A DNA stretch of 64,000 nt from NCBI GenBank assembly GCA_016926255.1, contig JAFGOY010000011.1:186001-250000 (forward strand). The letters run 5' to 3'. This document shows positions 9,239 to 17,252 of the stretch, one piece after another; position 1 is the stretch's first letter, and each line of letters begins with the position of its first letter. The position numbers and the translations under genes are program-made. The notes beneath the pieces are model-generated. The model had not been told where the DNA came from. It searched no databases and saw only the letters and a list, made by a program, of their open reading frames with translations. This stretch comes from Anaerolineae bacterium (GTDB lineage: Bacteria; Chloroflexota; Anaerolineae; Aggregatilineales; UBA3940).

Positions 9239-10342
9239 TTATTCGGTCGGTTCTGGTTCCGAGGCGGGTGTTGGTACCGGAGTAGATACAGCCTGACCTC
9301 CGGCTGCGCCGATCATGCTTTCCAGGTCAAAGAGATAGGGGCTGTTGCTCGGCACGATGATCACCCGTACATCTTCGCCAAGCTCGTTGATGTACTGCCA
9401 CTGGATCAGGTCGGGGTTCTGGGCGATGATCTGGTTAATCAGGTCGAGCGCCTCCGATTCGGCCTGGGCGCGGATCACTGTCGCCTCCGCGTCACCCTGG
9501 GCTTCGATGACAACCGAGTCGGCCCGCCCCTGGGCATCGACACGCGCTTTCTCGGCCTCCTGCGCCGCTTGCTGCACGCGGAAGGCCGCCCGCTGGGCCT
9601 CCTGTTCGGCGATCTGCTTCTGCTCGATAGCATCCGTGAACTGGGTCGAGAACTCGATGTTCCGGATCAGTACGTCAAAGAGAATAAACCCTTCGTTCAG
9701 AAGCGGCTCGTGTAATGCCTCGGCAACCTGCGTTTCCAGTTCGGCCCGTCCGCCGCTGTAAATCTCTTCCGCACCGTAGTTCGAAACGAGATTCCGGACT
9801 TCAGATCGCACCTGCGGGAGAATGAATCCTTCGACATAAGTACCGCGCCAGTTCCGGTGAATGTCATTGATCTGGGAGGAGTCTAGGCGGAAGATGACGG
9901 TCGCATCAACATAAATGACCTGCCCATCGCTGGAAGTCGCGCGTACCGCGCTGTAGGTTCCACTCACACCGACCTGTGTCTGGTTGAACTCGCTGCCCGT
10001 GCTGCCCGCCATGGTAAGGCTCTGCTGGCTCACATCGTAGACGATCACCTGATCGACAAATGGGAGCACCCAGGAGAGGCCGGGTTGCAGCGGTTGCCGC
10101 AAAGCGGCGTCACCACTTGCCGTCTGGCGGAATACAACGCCCACTTCGTTTGGTTCGACCAGCACCAATCCGGCATTCAATGGGGCGATAACCAGCACAC
10201 CCACCGCACCGATAATAGCAATCATCGTGCCCGGCTGGCTGCGCCGCCCACGCTGGGCATTGATCACCGCCAGGGCGATACCGGCCAATATAGCAATCGA
10301 AAATATAGCAATTAAAAAGCCGAGCACGGCCTTGATAGCCAT
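9239..10342 (-). CDS. Prohibitin/SPFH (band 7) membrane protein
   Basis: A 367-residue protein with two N-terminal hydrophobic segments (about residues 5-27 and 38-60), a band 7/SPFH domain (about 65-235) and an Ala/Glu/Gln-rich coiled coil (about 235-300). PNEVGVVFR and QPLQPGLSWVLPFVDQV are the usual start of prohibitins. SPFH proteins form large membrane cages that organise microdomains and regulate membrane proteases; NfeD-type proteases such as that at 2562-3914 are known partners, though not adjacent here. GAGGAAAG precedes the ATG, and a terminator follows. Confidence 0.9.
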   Translation of the reverse strand: MAIKAVLGFLIAIFSIAILAGIALAVINAQRGRRSQPGTMIAIIGAVGVLVIAPLNAGLVLVEPNEVGVVFRQTASGDAALRQPLQPGLSWVLPFVDQVIVYDVSQQSLTMAGSTGSEFNQTQVGVSGTYSAVRATSSDGQVIYVDATVIFRLDSSQINDIHRNWRGTYVEGFILPQVRSEVRNLVSNYGAEEIYSGGRAELETQVAEALHEPLLNEGFILFDVLIRNIEFSTQFTDAIEQKQIAEQEAQRAAFRVQQAAQEAEKARVDAQGRADSVVIEAQGDAEATVIRAQAESEALDLINQIIAQNPDLIQWQYINELGEDVRVIIVPSNSPYLFDLESMIGAAGGQAVSTPVPTPASEPEPTE

Positions 10343-10463
10343 ATGACTCTTTCCTCCTCAACATCAAATCAAAAAAACAAGCGACACTCATCTTACCAGA
10401 TTATAGCAAAAGATAAGATTTTAGAACCCTCCCGGTAATTGGGAGTTTATTCTGATAACGTTT

Positions 10464-10493
10464 TTGCTGCTCGTTTACTGGAACTGTTATCAT
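10464..10493 (+). promoter_or_regulatory. Possible promoter of Lgt-like gene, giving a leaderless transcript
   Basis: TTGCTG (10464-10469), 18-nt spacer, TATCAT (10488-10493). The ATG at 10503 is 9 nt after the -10 box and has no ribosome site, so transcription would begin at or just before the start codon. Confidence 0.45.
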
Positions 10494-10502
10494 ATCGCTA
10501 CC

Positions 10503-11300
10503 ATGCATCCTGAATTATTCCGGATAGGCCGGATCGTTGTCCAGAGTTATACCGTGCTTCTCGACGTGGCCGTCGTCGCCGGGTTAGCGGCGCTCGCCTG
10601 GCGCGGGCATCGAACGCAGCAGCGTTCCCATGCCTGGATCGATACTGGTTTGGCGGCACTGCTGGCCGGGATCGTTGGTGGACGGATTGAGCACGGGATC
10701 ATTCATTGGACCTATTTCGCCGAACACCCCATCGAACTACTCCAAGTCTGGAACGGCGGTCTGGGCTGGCATATGGCGATCATTCTAGGGATGATCGGCC
10801 TTCTGGTGACCTGCCGCCTGTTGAAGATCGACTGGCGCACGGCGTTCGATACACTCACGATCCCGCTGGCGCTGGGAGCCGGGCTGACTCATGCGGGCTG
10901 CCTGCTCTCACGCTGTGCCTACGGCGAAGAAGTCCAATCCCTCGCCGATTACCCGTCCTATCTGGTCGCCGAACTCCCCGACATGTACAACGTCATACTC
11001 CCTCGCTTTTCAACGCAACTATACGGGATCGCGCTGGGCGTCGTGCTCCTGATCGTCGCTGTCGTCCTCAGCCGGGTCATTCGGCGGCCCGGTGTGATGA
11101 TCTGGCCCATCCTGGCACTGCTGGGGGTGGGTATGTTCGGGATCGGGTTTTACCGGGGCGATTCCGTACCGATGGCCGGGCAGTTCAGGCTCGACCAGGT
11201 CTTCGACCTTGCCGTCGCCGCATTGGGGATCATCCTCACGGCGATCACTGCCTGGAAGCGCAAACGCATCGCGAAAACCACTCCTATCGAACCACGGTAA
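10503..11300 (+). CDS. Divergent Lgt-family (prolipoprotein diacylglyceryl transferase-like) membrane protein
   Basis: A 265-residue protein with about seven membrane segments and the Lgt family layout: HPELFRIG at the N-terminus, GGRIEHGIIH and WNGGLGWHMAI (the H-containing loop), then a conserved block where canonical Lgt has GRxGNFxN. Here that block reads THAGCLLSRCAYGEE, the Cys-containing variant seen in Lgt-like paralogues. Lgt transfers diacylglycerol from phosphatidylglycerol to the lipobox Cys of lipoproteins; lipoproteins are encoded nearby (13095, 44712, 45761). Whether this divergent copy is the real Lgt cannot be decided. The start at 10503 lacks a ribosome site and fits a leaderless transcript. 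Confidence 0.7.
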   Translation: MHPELFRIGRIVVQSYTVLLDVAVVAGLAALAWRGHRTQQRSHAWIDTGLAALLAGIVGGRIEHGIIHWTYFAEHPIELLQVWNGGLGWHMAIILGMIGLLVTCRLLKIDWRTAFDTLTIPLALGAGLTHAGCLLSRCAYGEEVQSLADYPSYLVAELPDMYNVILPRFSTQLYGIALGVVLLIVAVVLSRVIRRPGVMIWPILALLGVGMFGIGFYRGDSVPMAGQFRLDQVFDLAVAALGIILTAITAWKRKRIAKTTPIEPR

Positions 11301-11322
11301 GCCGGGGAATAAGGAGGCGACC

Positions 11323-12192
11323 ATGCAGCTCACGCTCGGATTGGCTCAGATCGATACGGTACTGGGCGATGTAAAGGCCAACCTCGAAAAGCATATGACC
11401 TATATCGAGCAGGCCCGTCAGCAGGGAGTCGATCTAGTCTGCTTCCCGGAGCTGTCGCTTACTGGCTACAACCTGCAAGACCTTACCTACGAAGTCGCGA
11501 TCCGACCCACTCCCGATCACCCGGTGTTCAAACCGCTGTTCGAAGCCAGCCGAGACATGGATATCGTCGTCAGCTACGTTGACGAAGATTCGCGCAGCCG
11601 ATTTTATATCGCGGCGGCCTATCTCAGCCAAGGCGAACTGCTCCACGTTCATCGAAAGGTCTATCTGCCGACCTACACCCTGTTCGATGAGGGGCGCTAC
11701 TTCGCCTGGGGGGATGATCTGCGGGCGTTTGATACGCGTTTTGGCCGGATCGGGATGCTGCTCTGCGAAGATTTCTGGCACGCCAGCCCGCCGACTCTGC
11801 TCTGGCTCGACGGGGCGGAACTGCTGTTGATGCTCTCCGCCAGCCCTGGGCGCGGTCTCGACACCGGGGACAAGATGGCAAGCGTCCGCTGGGTTGAACG
11901 GGTCAACCAGGCATACGCCGGTTTGTTCACCGATTTCGTCGTTCACACCAACCGGGTGGGCTTCGAGGACGGATTCATCTTCTGGGGTGGATCGCTGATC
12001 TACGATCCCGATGGCGAACTGGTCGCGCAGGCTCCTTATCTGGAAGAGCACCTGTTGGTGACACCTATTGACTTGAATCAACTGCATCGCACCCGTGCCC
12101 GGCTGCCCCTGCTTCGTGACGAGCGTACTGCGCTGACCGCACGAACACTGGAGCGTATCATAAGCGAGAATCCTGAAGGGGGTGCGCGATGA
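11323..12192 (+). CDS. Nitrilase-family glutaminase subunit of NAD synthetase
   Basis: Carbon-nitrogen hydrolase of 289 residues with the full catalytic set: Glu43 in FPELSLTGY, Lys112 in HRKVYLPTY and Cys148 in LLCEDFWH. The sequence is closest in style to the glutaminase domain of glutamine-dependent NAD synthetase, and the gene overlaps nadE by four bases (ATGA). It most likely supplies ammonia from glutamine to NadE for the last step of NAD synthesis. In many bacteria the two domains are fused; here they are separate and translationally coupled. AAGGAGG precedes the ATG. A generic amidase role is the alternative. Confidence 0.85.
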   Translation: MQLTLGLAQIDTVLGDVKANLEKHMTYIEQARQQGVDLVCFPELSLTGYNLQDLTYEVAIRPTPDHPVFKPLFEASRDMDIVVSYVDEDSRSRFYIAAAYLSQGELLHVHRKVYLPTYTLFDEGRYFAWGDDLRAFDTRFGRIGMLLCEDFWHASPPTLLWLDGAELLLMLSASPGRGLDTGDKMASVRWVERVNQAYAGLFTDFVVHTNRVGFEDGFIFWGGSLIYDPDGELVAQAPYLEEHLLVTPIDLNQLHRTRARLPLLRDERTALTARTLERIISENPEGGAR

Positions 12193-13028
12193 GCGTCGAT
12201 CAGTACCTCGATCAATTGAGCATCAACACCGACCTCGCCCGCCGGGCGCTGGTCGCGTTCATCCGTGATGAAACGACCCGTGCCGGTTTCGAACGGGCGG
12301 TGCTGGGTCTTTCCGGTGGAATCGATTCATCACTGGTCGCCTATCTCACCGCCGAGGCACTCGGCCCGGAAAACGTACTTGGCGTTCGGATGCCCTATCA
12401 GAGTTCCTCACAGGCCAGCCTCGACCACGCCCAATTAGTGATCGACGCGCTGGGTATTCGCTCGCTGACCGTCGAGATCACGCCGATGGTCGATCCGCTG
12501 TTCGAGCGCTTCCCCGATCTGTCAGCGCTGCGGCGGGGCAATATCATGGCCCGCCAGAGGATGATCATCCTCTTCGACCAGTCGGCGGCAGATCGGGCGC
12601 TGGTGATGGGCACCAGCAACAAAACCGAAACACTGCTCGGCTACTCGACTCTGTTCGGCGACAGCGCCGCCGCGCTCCAGCCCATCGGCGACCTGTACAA
12701 ATACCAGGTGCGGCAGTTATCACGGGCGCTTGGCGTGCCAGCGGAGATCGTCGACAAGCCGCCCTCCGCCGACCTGTGGCCGGGTCAAACCGACGAGGGC
12801 GAACTGGGCTATACCTACGACGAAGCCGACCAGATTCTCTACCTGTTGATCGACCGGCGCTACACGCTCGACGAGGCAGTCGAGGCCGGGTTCGAGCGTA
12901 AGCTGGTCGAGCAGGTATGGCGCACCGTGCAGAGAACTCACTACAAGCGGCGTCTGCCGGTGGTTGCGAAACTGTCGCAGCGCACCATCGGGCACGATTT
13001 CCTCTACGTACGCGACTGGGGCACCTGA
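12189..13028 (+). CDS. nadE: NAD+ synthase, ammonia-ligase subunit
   Basis: A 279-residue ATP-pyrophosphatase that adenylates nicotinate adenine dinucleotide and amidates it to NAD+. The P-loop SGGIDSS is at residues 42-48; MGTSNKTE and PSADLWPGQTDE are conserved NadE blocks. The length matches an ammonia-dependent NadE without a glutaminase domain, and the start overlaps the upstream glutaminase stop in ATGA. The last-step enzyme probably works as a complex with that protein. A bidirectional terminator lies 20 bp after the stop. Confidence 0.95.
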   Translation: MSVDQYLDQLSINTDLARRALVAFIRDETTRAGFERAVLGLSGGIDSSLVAYLTAEALGPENVLGVRMPYQSSSQASLDHAQLVIDALGIRSLTVEITPMVDPLFERFPDLSALRRGNIMARQRMIILFDQSAADRALVMGTSNKTETLLGYSTLFGDSAAALQPIGDLYKYQVRQLSRALGVPAEIVDKPPSADLWPGQTDEGELGYTYDEADQILYLLIDRRYTLDEAVEAGFERKLVEQVWRTVQRTHYKRRLPVVAKLSQRTIGHDFLYVRDWGT

Positions 13029-13045
13029 TTCAACCAGCAAGTAAC

Positions 13046-13083
13046 AAAAACGCGGTGCGTTCGATTGCACCGCGTTTTTTATT
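13046..13083. terminator. Bidirectional terminator between nadE and the thioredoxin-NHL gene
   Basis: Stem CGCGGTGC (13051-13058) / GCACCGCG (13067-13074), extended by flanking A and T runs on both sides, so it works for both convergent genes. Confidence 0.9.
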
Positions 13084-13094
13084 TCCACTAATTG

Positions 13095-15206
13095 CTACAC
13101 GTCCGGCGGGGGGATGATCTCGTGTTCGACGGTTAACATATCGCCTTCCGCCCCCTCAATCACACTCACCAGCACCTCGACGGTCAGCGTATCGAGGAAA
13201 CATAATGCTTCCTCGCCCGTCCGGCAGTAGTAGAGCGTCATGTCGGCATAGAGCGTATCGTCGCCTGCTTCGAAGGTGGCCGGAATGTGGGCTTCCCTCG
13301 TATCGTCGATCACCACCCGCGCATCCGCCTCGTCGATCAGCACCTTTCCCCCGGTCGACGACGGCCTGATCTCCGATTCGACCAGATCGTTGATCTTGAA
13401 ACCGTCGGGCAGTGAGACGCGAAAAACGATCTCTCCTTCACCCGCTGCGACCTGCTGTTCTTCAAGTGTTTCGTCAGCATCCTGAACGCCCCCGACGACG
13501 GTAACTGGGGCTTCCTCGATCATCAGCGCCTCCGGGTTCGGGAATTCAACCGTGCTGACGATTCCCTCTTCCAGGTCGATCACCCGTATGGCGTGGTTGT
13601 TCGTATCGGCGACGTAGAGTTTGCCGTCCGCATAAGACAACCCGCCCGGCTCGTCGAATTCGGCGGTGCTGCTGTCACCGTCGGCAAACCCGCCATCACC
13701 TCCCAGGCCAAAGATCGTTGTGGTGATATCCGTTTCAGGATCGAGCGTCTTGATCCGGCTGTTGTAGGTATCGGCAATGAATATCAGCCCTTCGTAAGTG
13801 CCGGTCACAGCCAGCGGGTGCTGCAGCCGCGACTCCCCAACCTCGCCGTCGACATCGCCAAAGTCGAACAGGGTGTTGTTTTCCGGGCCGGAGACGGTAC
13901 GTACTTTATTTGCATCGATATCGACCACGCGCACGCTGCTCGATTCGCTGTCGGCAAAGTAGAGCAGGTTGTCGGTGAAGTAGAGGCCACTTGGCTGGGC
14001 CAGTGACGAATTGTGAGGCGTGGTATTGACCAGCGCCTCGCGCCCGTCGCCAACTTCTACCCGCAGCCGGTCGGCTTCGATCTCATACGCCCAGATTTGA
14101 TGCGTGCCCGCCATTGCGATATACAGCAGGCCGCGCCCGTTCAACTCGACATCCCAGGGGCTTCGCAGGCTGATCGCGGTCGGGTCGCCCACCGTGTTCG
14201 AGGGGATTCCGCTGCCCTGCTCACCCGTGCCGATGATCGTCGTCACCGTCCGGCTGCCGAGATCGGCCTCGCGGATGACATGATTGTAAGTATCGGCGAT
14301 GTAGAGCGTATCACCGTCGAGGGCCATTCCCTGCGGTTTGTCGAACTGTGCCGCATCGAAATCGCCGTCGGCATACCCCTGGTGACCGTTCCCGATCACA
14401 TCCAATACTTCGTAGCTATCCAGATCGGCGATCACGATCCGGTGGTGGCCGCTGTCGGCGATGAACAGACGATGGCTTTCCGCATCGACCAACACCTTGC
14501 CCGGATAACGCAGCAGGGTATCCGGGTCGCCGCTGCCTTCGGGTACGATATCCAGCGGTTCGCGGTTGATCTCGCCTGCACTGTCGAATGCGGCGATCAT
14601 CTCCCCGATGATCCTGTCCAGCGGCTCGAAGGGAATCTCCCCGGCATCGATGGCGTAGATATGCCCGCGCGGGTCGAGCAGTGCGAGAGTCGGCCACGCC
14701 CGGACTCCGTACGCCTGCCAGACCAGAAATTCATCGTCGTTGATCACGGGGTGTCGCAGGCCGTAACGCTGCACGATCTGCTCAATATTTTCCGTCTGGC
14801 CTTCGTTGTCGAACTTGGCCGAATGCACGCCGATCACGATCAGTTCGTCGGGGTATTTTTCCTCAAGCCGTTCCAGCACCGGGATCATGTGAATGCAGTT
14901 GATGCAGCCATACGTCCAGAAGTCGAGCAGCACGACTTTCCCGCGCAGGTCGTCGAGCGTCAGCGGGGCGGCGACATTGACCCAGTCGAGGTCGGTGGGG
15001 AACTCAGGAGCAGGCACCTGCCCCGAATACTGATCGAGTTTTTCCTCATCGACTTCTGTGGGTTCACCTTCTGTTGCCGGGGAATCGGCAGGAATGTTGT
15101 AATCCGAGTCCGGTATCAGGCCGGGCTGCTTCGCGCACGCCGACAACATCACCGCGGCGATTCCACCCAGAACAAAGAAAAGAATCGTATATTTACCCGT
15201 AAGCAT
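13095..15206 (-). CDS. Thioredoxin-like lipoprotein with NHL repeats
   Basis: About 703 residues. Lipoprotein signal with lipobox LSAC (Cys24 from this start), a thioredoxin/TlpA-like domain with active site C-I-N-C in FWTYGCINCIHM (Cys101, Cys104), then some five or six NHL beta-propeller repeats (DxPxGM-type, YIADTYNHVIR, YVADTNNHAIR), then a beta-rich tail with two Cys (YYCR and CFL) that resembles the DsbD alpha domain. The architecture is that of NHLRC2-like proteins, outside the membrane, probably thiol redox coupled to a protein-binding propeller. Reductase or oxidase role unknown. The start could also be at 15212 or 15242; none has a strong ribosome site. Confidence 0.82.
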   Translation of the reverse strand: MLTGKYTILFFVLGGIAAVMLSACAKQPGLIPDSDYNIPADSPATEGEPTEVDEEKLDQYSGQVPAPEFPTDLDWVNVAAPLTLDDLRGKVVLLDFWTYGCINCIHMIPVLERLEEKYPDELIVIGVHSAKFDNEGQTENIEQIVQRYGLRHPVINDDEFLVWQAYGVRAWPTLALLDPRGHIYAIDAGEIPFEPLDRIIGEMIAAFDSAGEINREPLDIVPEGSGDPDTLLRYPGKVLVDAESHRLFIADSGHHRIVIADLDSYEVLDVIGNGHQGYADGDFDAAQFDKPQGMALDGDTLYIADTYNHVIREADLGSRTVTTIIGTGEQGSGIPSNTVGDPTAISLRSPWDVELNGRGLLYIAMAGTHQIWAYEIEADRLRVEVGDGREALVNTTPHNSSLAQPSGLYFTDNLLYFADSESSSVRVVDIDANKVRTVSGPENNTLFDFGDVDGEVGESRLQHPLAVTGTYEGLIFIADTYNSRIKTLDPETDITTTIFGLGGDGGFADGDSSTAEFDEPGGLSYADGKLYVADTNNHAIRVIDLEEGIVSTVEFPNPEALMIEEAPVTVVGGVQDADETLEEQQVAAGEGEIVFRVSLPDGFKINDLVESEIRPSSTGGKVLIDEADARVVIDDTREAHIPATFEAGDDTLYADMTLYYCRTGEEALCFLDTLTVEVLVSVIEGAEGDMLTVEHEIIPPPDV

Positions 15207-15518
15207 GATCATCCATTTCACTACCAGTAAACCAAAGAACACGATATTTCCTATCAGAATATACGATTTTGCAGAGAAGTTATCAATTCGGCCCTGACTT
15301 CGGTGAGCTTCTTCCGCCTTTTCTGTTTGATGAGTGTCAATATCACCATTTCAACAGGTGACATTTCACCGATTTCTTTTCCCCGGATATTTTTATCGAA
15401 CCACGGCAGGGTTTCAGATGCTCTTGACCTCCACCACGATTCGTGATATTTGTACAATAACAACAAATACAAATTCAGTTTCACAGCGGTACAACAGGCC
15501 GTCTGAGGAGAGAACAAC
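15207..15518. other. Divergent intergenic region
   Basis: About 310 bp between the thioredoxin-NHL gene and the LysW-like gene. TTGACC at 15424-15429 and TACAAT at 15453-15458 are present but 23 nt apart, so neither makes a convincing promoter pair. A 137-codon minus frame here crosses the LysW-like gene antisense and looks like a shadow. Confidence 0.35.
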
Positions 15519-15740
15519 ATGGGCCGCGAAACTGGAAGTCGGCTCAAAACACGGTGTCCAGAGTGCCTGGCCGCAGTCTGGCTCAAGGATTCGGTCGAGC
15601 AATGGGACCCGGTCACCTGCCCGGAATGCCACACTGCCCTGGAAGTCACCAGCCTCCGCCCTCTCACGCTGGATTACATGGATGAGTGGGATGACGATGA
15701 CGACTTCTACGACGACGAGGAAGACGAAGACTGGCGCTGA
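15519..15740 (+). CDS. LysW/ArgW-like zinc-ribbon small protein
   Basis: A 73-residue acidic protein. A zinc ribbon (CPEC at residues 13-16, CPEC about 20 residues later) is followed by ALEVTSLRPLTLDY, matching the LysW amino-group carrier protein core, where the second knuckle leads into ELEV..LDPL. The tail is a run of Asp/Glu ending E-D-E-D-W-R. LysW and ArgW carry substrates on a C-terminal Glu in an EDW motif; here EDW is kept but the last residue is Arg and a long acidic insert precedes it. No lysX/argX-like ligase is in the window. It may be a non-carrier relative. GAGGAG precedes the ATG. Confidence 0.72.
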   Translation: MGRETGSRLKTRCPECLAAVWLKDSVEQWDPVTCPECHTALEVTSLRPLTLDYMDEWDDDDDFYDDEEDEDWR

Positions 15741-15835
15741 GAGCAGCCGTGACTATCGGTCCGGGTGCGAGCCTGTATTGTCTGTCATTCCATCAAAAAA
15801 TTTTAGCTTATATGGCCCGTCTCGATTTACGGGTA

Positions 15836-15868
15836 AAAGAAAAAAGCGCCCTTCGGCAGAAGGGCGCT
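15836..15868 (-). terminator. Intrinsic terminator of purA (minus strand)
   Basis: Perfect 10-bp stem AGCGCCCTTC / GAAGGGCGCT with a 4-nt loop; on the minus strand followed by TTTTTCTTTT. Confidence 0.9.
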
Positions 15869-15880
15869 GGTTGAATGTTT

Positions 15881-17170
15881 CTAGCGGACGATAGTCTGTG
15901 CCCGCGCCGGGCCGACTGTGATCAACTTAATCGGCACCCCAACGGCCTGTTCTGTTTTCTCGACATAGGATTGGGCAGCAGCGGGGAGCTTCTCGTAATC
16001 GGTGACACCCATGATATCCTCCTGCCAGCCATCGGTCGTCTGGTAGTCCGGCGCACATTCGGCCAGTAAGCCCTGATCCCCCGGCAGTTCCCTGATCGTT
16101 TTACCTCTGAATGTATAGGCATCGGCGATTTTTATGGTGTCAAAGCCGCTCAGAATGTCGAGCTTGGTGACTACAAGCTCGGTCAGGCCACTGATCCGTG
16201 CCGCATAGCGGAGAACGACAGTATCGAGCCACCCACAGCGGCGGGGGCGTCCGGTTGTCGTACCGAATTCATCCCAGGGGTTTGCCCCGGTGCCGCGCAA
16301 CCGGTCGCCCTGTTCGTCGAGTAGTTCGGTCGGGAACGGCCCGGCACCCACACGGGTGCTGTAAGCCTTGGCAATTCCGATCACCCGCTCGATGTGGCGA
16401 GGGCCGATCCCCAGCCCGGTGATCGCCCCGCCGACTGTCGGCGTGGAACTGGTGACGAATGGGTAGTTGCCATGGTCAATATCAAGCAGCGTGCCCTGAG
16501 CGCCTTCACAAAGCACCTGCTGGCCTTCCTGTAGCGCCTCGTAGAGCATCAATGGCACATCGGTCAGGTACGGCTTGAGGAACTCGGCTGCAGCATACAG
16601 ACTGGTGGCTGTCTCGTCCGGATCGAGCGGTTCGGCCCCATATAATGCTTCCAGGCAGCGGTTGCTGTAAACCGTATGCGCCTTGACCCGGTTGGCGAAG
16701 TCTTCCAGATCGGCGAGCATGCCGGTTCGCAGCCCAACACGGGCGACCTTGTCGGTATAGGCCGGGCCGATGCCGCGTTTAGTTGTGCCGATGGCCTTCT
16801 CCCCGCGCTGCGCTTCCCGTGCACCATCGAGCGCGATATGGGCAGGGGTAATGATGTGAGCGTTCATCGCAATTTTTATTCGATCTGGCGAAATGTCGAT
16901 CCCCCGGTCAGCCAATCCTTTCAACTCTTCGACGAGCTTCACCGGGTTGATGACCATCCCCCCACCCAGCACGCAGATCACGTCCGGGTAGAGGACGCCG
17001 GAAGGCACCAGGTGCAGCTTGAACGTATCGTCACCAACCCGGACCGTATGTCCGGCGTTATCGCCACCGGCAAACCGGGCAACGATATCAGATTGTGCGG
17101 CGTACCAATCGGCGACGCGCCCTTTTCCTTCGTCGCCCCACTGAGCGCCAACTATCACATGAGCAGGCAT
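15881..17170 (-). CDS. purA: Adenylosuccinate synthetase
   Basis: GTP-dependent enzyme that joins IMP and aspartate, the first step from IMP to AMP. A full-length protein of 429 residues: the GTP P-loop WGDEGKG at residues 11-17 with catalytic Asp13, DNAGHTV with the catalytic His, KRGIGPAYTDK (switch loop) and TTTGRPRRCGWLD (IMP site) are all seen. GAGGAG precedes the ATG. Single-gene transcript with its own terminator; an M20 amidohydrolase gene lies 82 bp upstream on the same strand. Confidence 0.97.
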   Translation of the reverse strand: MPAHVIVGAQWGDEGKGRVADWYAAQSDIVARFAGGDNAGHTVRVGDDTFKLHLVPSGVLYPDVICVLGGGMVINPVKLVEELKGLADRGIDISPDRIKIAMNAHIITPAHIALDGAREAQRGEKAIGTTKRGIGPAYTDKVARVGLRTGMLADLEDFANRVKAHTVYSNRCLEALYGAEPLDPDETATSLYAAAEFLKPYLTDVPLMLYEALQEGQQVLCEGAQGTLLDIDHGNYPFVTSSTPTVGGAITGLGIGPRHIERVIGIAKAYSTRVGAGPFPTELLDEQGDRLRGTGANPWDEFGTTTGRPRRCGWLDTVVLRYAARISGLTELVVTKLDILSGFDTIKIADAYTFRGKTIRELPGDQGLLAECAPDYQTTDGWQEDIMGVTDYEKLPAAAQSYVEKTEQAVGVPIKLITVGPARAQTIVR

Positions 17171-17252
17171 GATACTCTCCTCTTCGTTAGTTCTTTCTAA
17201 TGATCGACGCGCCGCAATACGGCAGCTGCTTCCTGATCAGGGGCGAAGACCC

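Noticed and set aside
15254-15667. 137-codon minus-strand ORF
   Set aside because: It overlaps the LysW-like gene antisense, which has a strong ribosome site and a zinc ribbon; the minus frame is low-complexity and start-poor.
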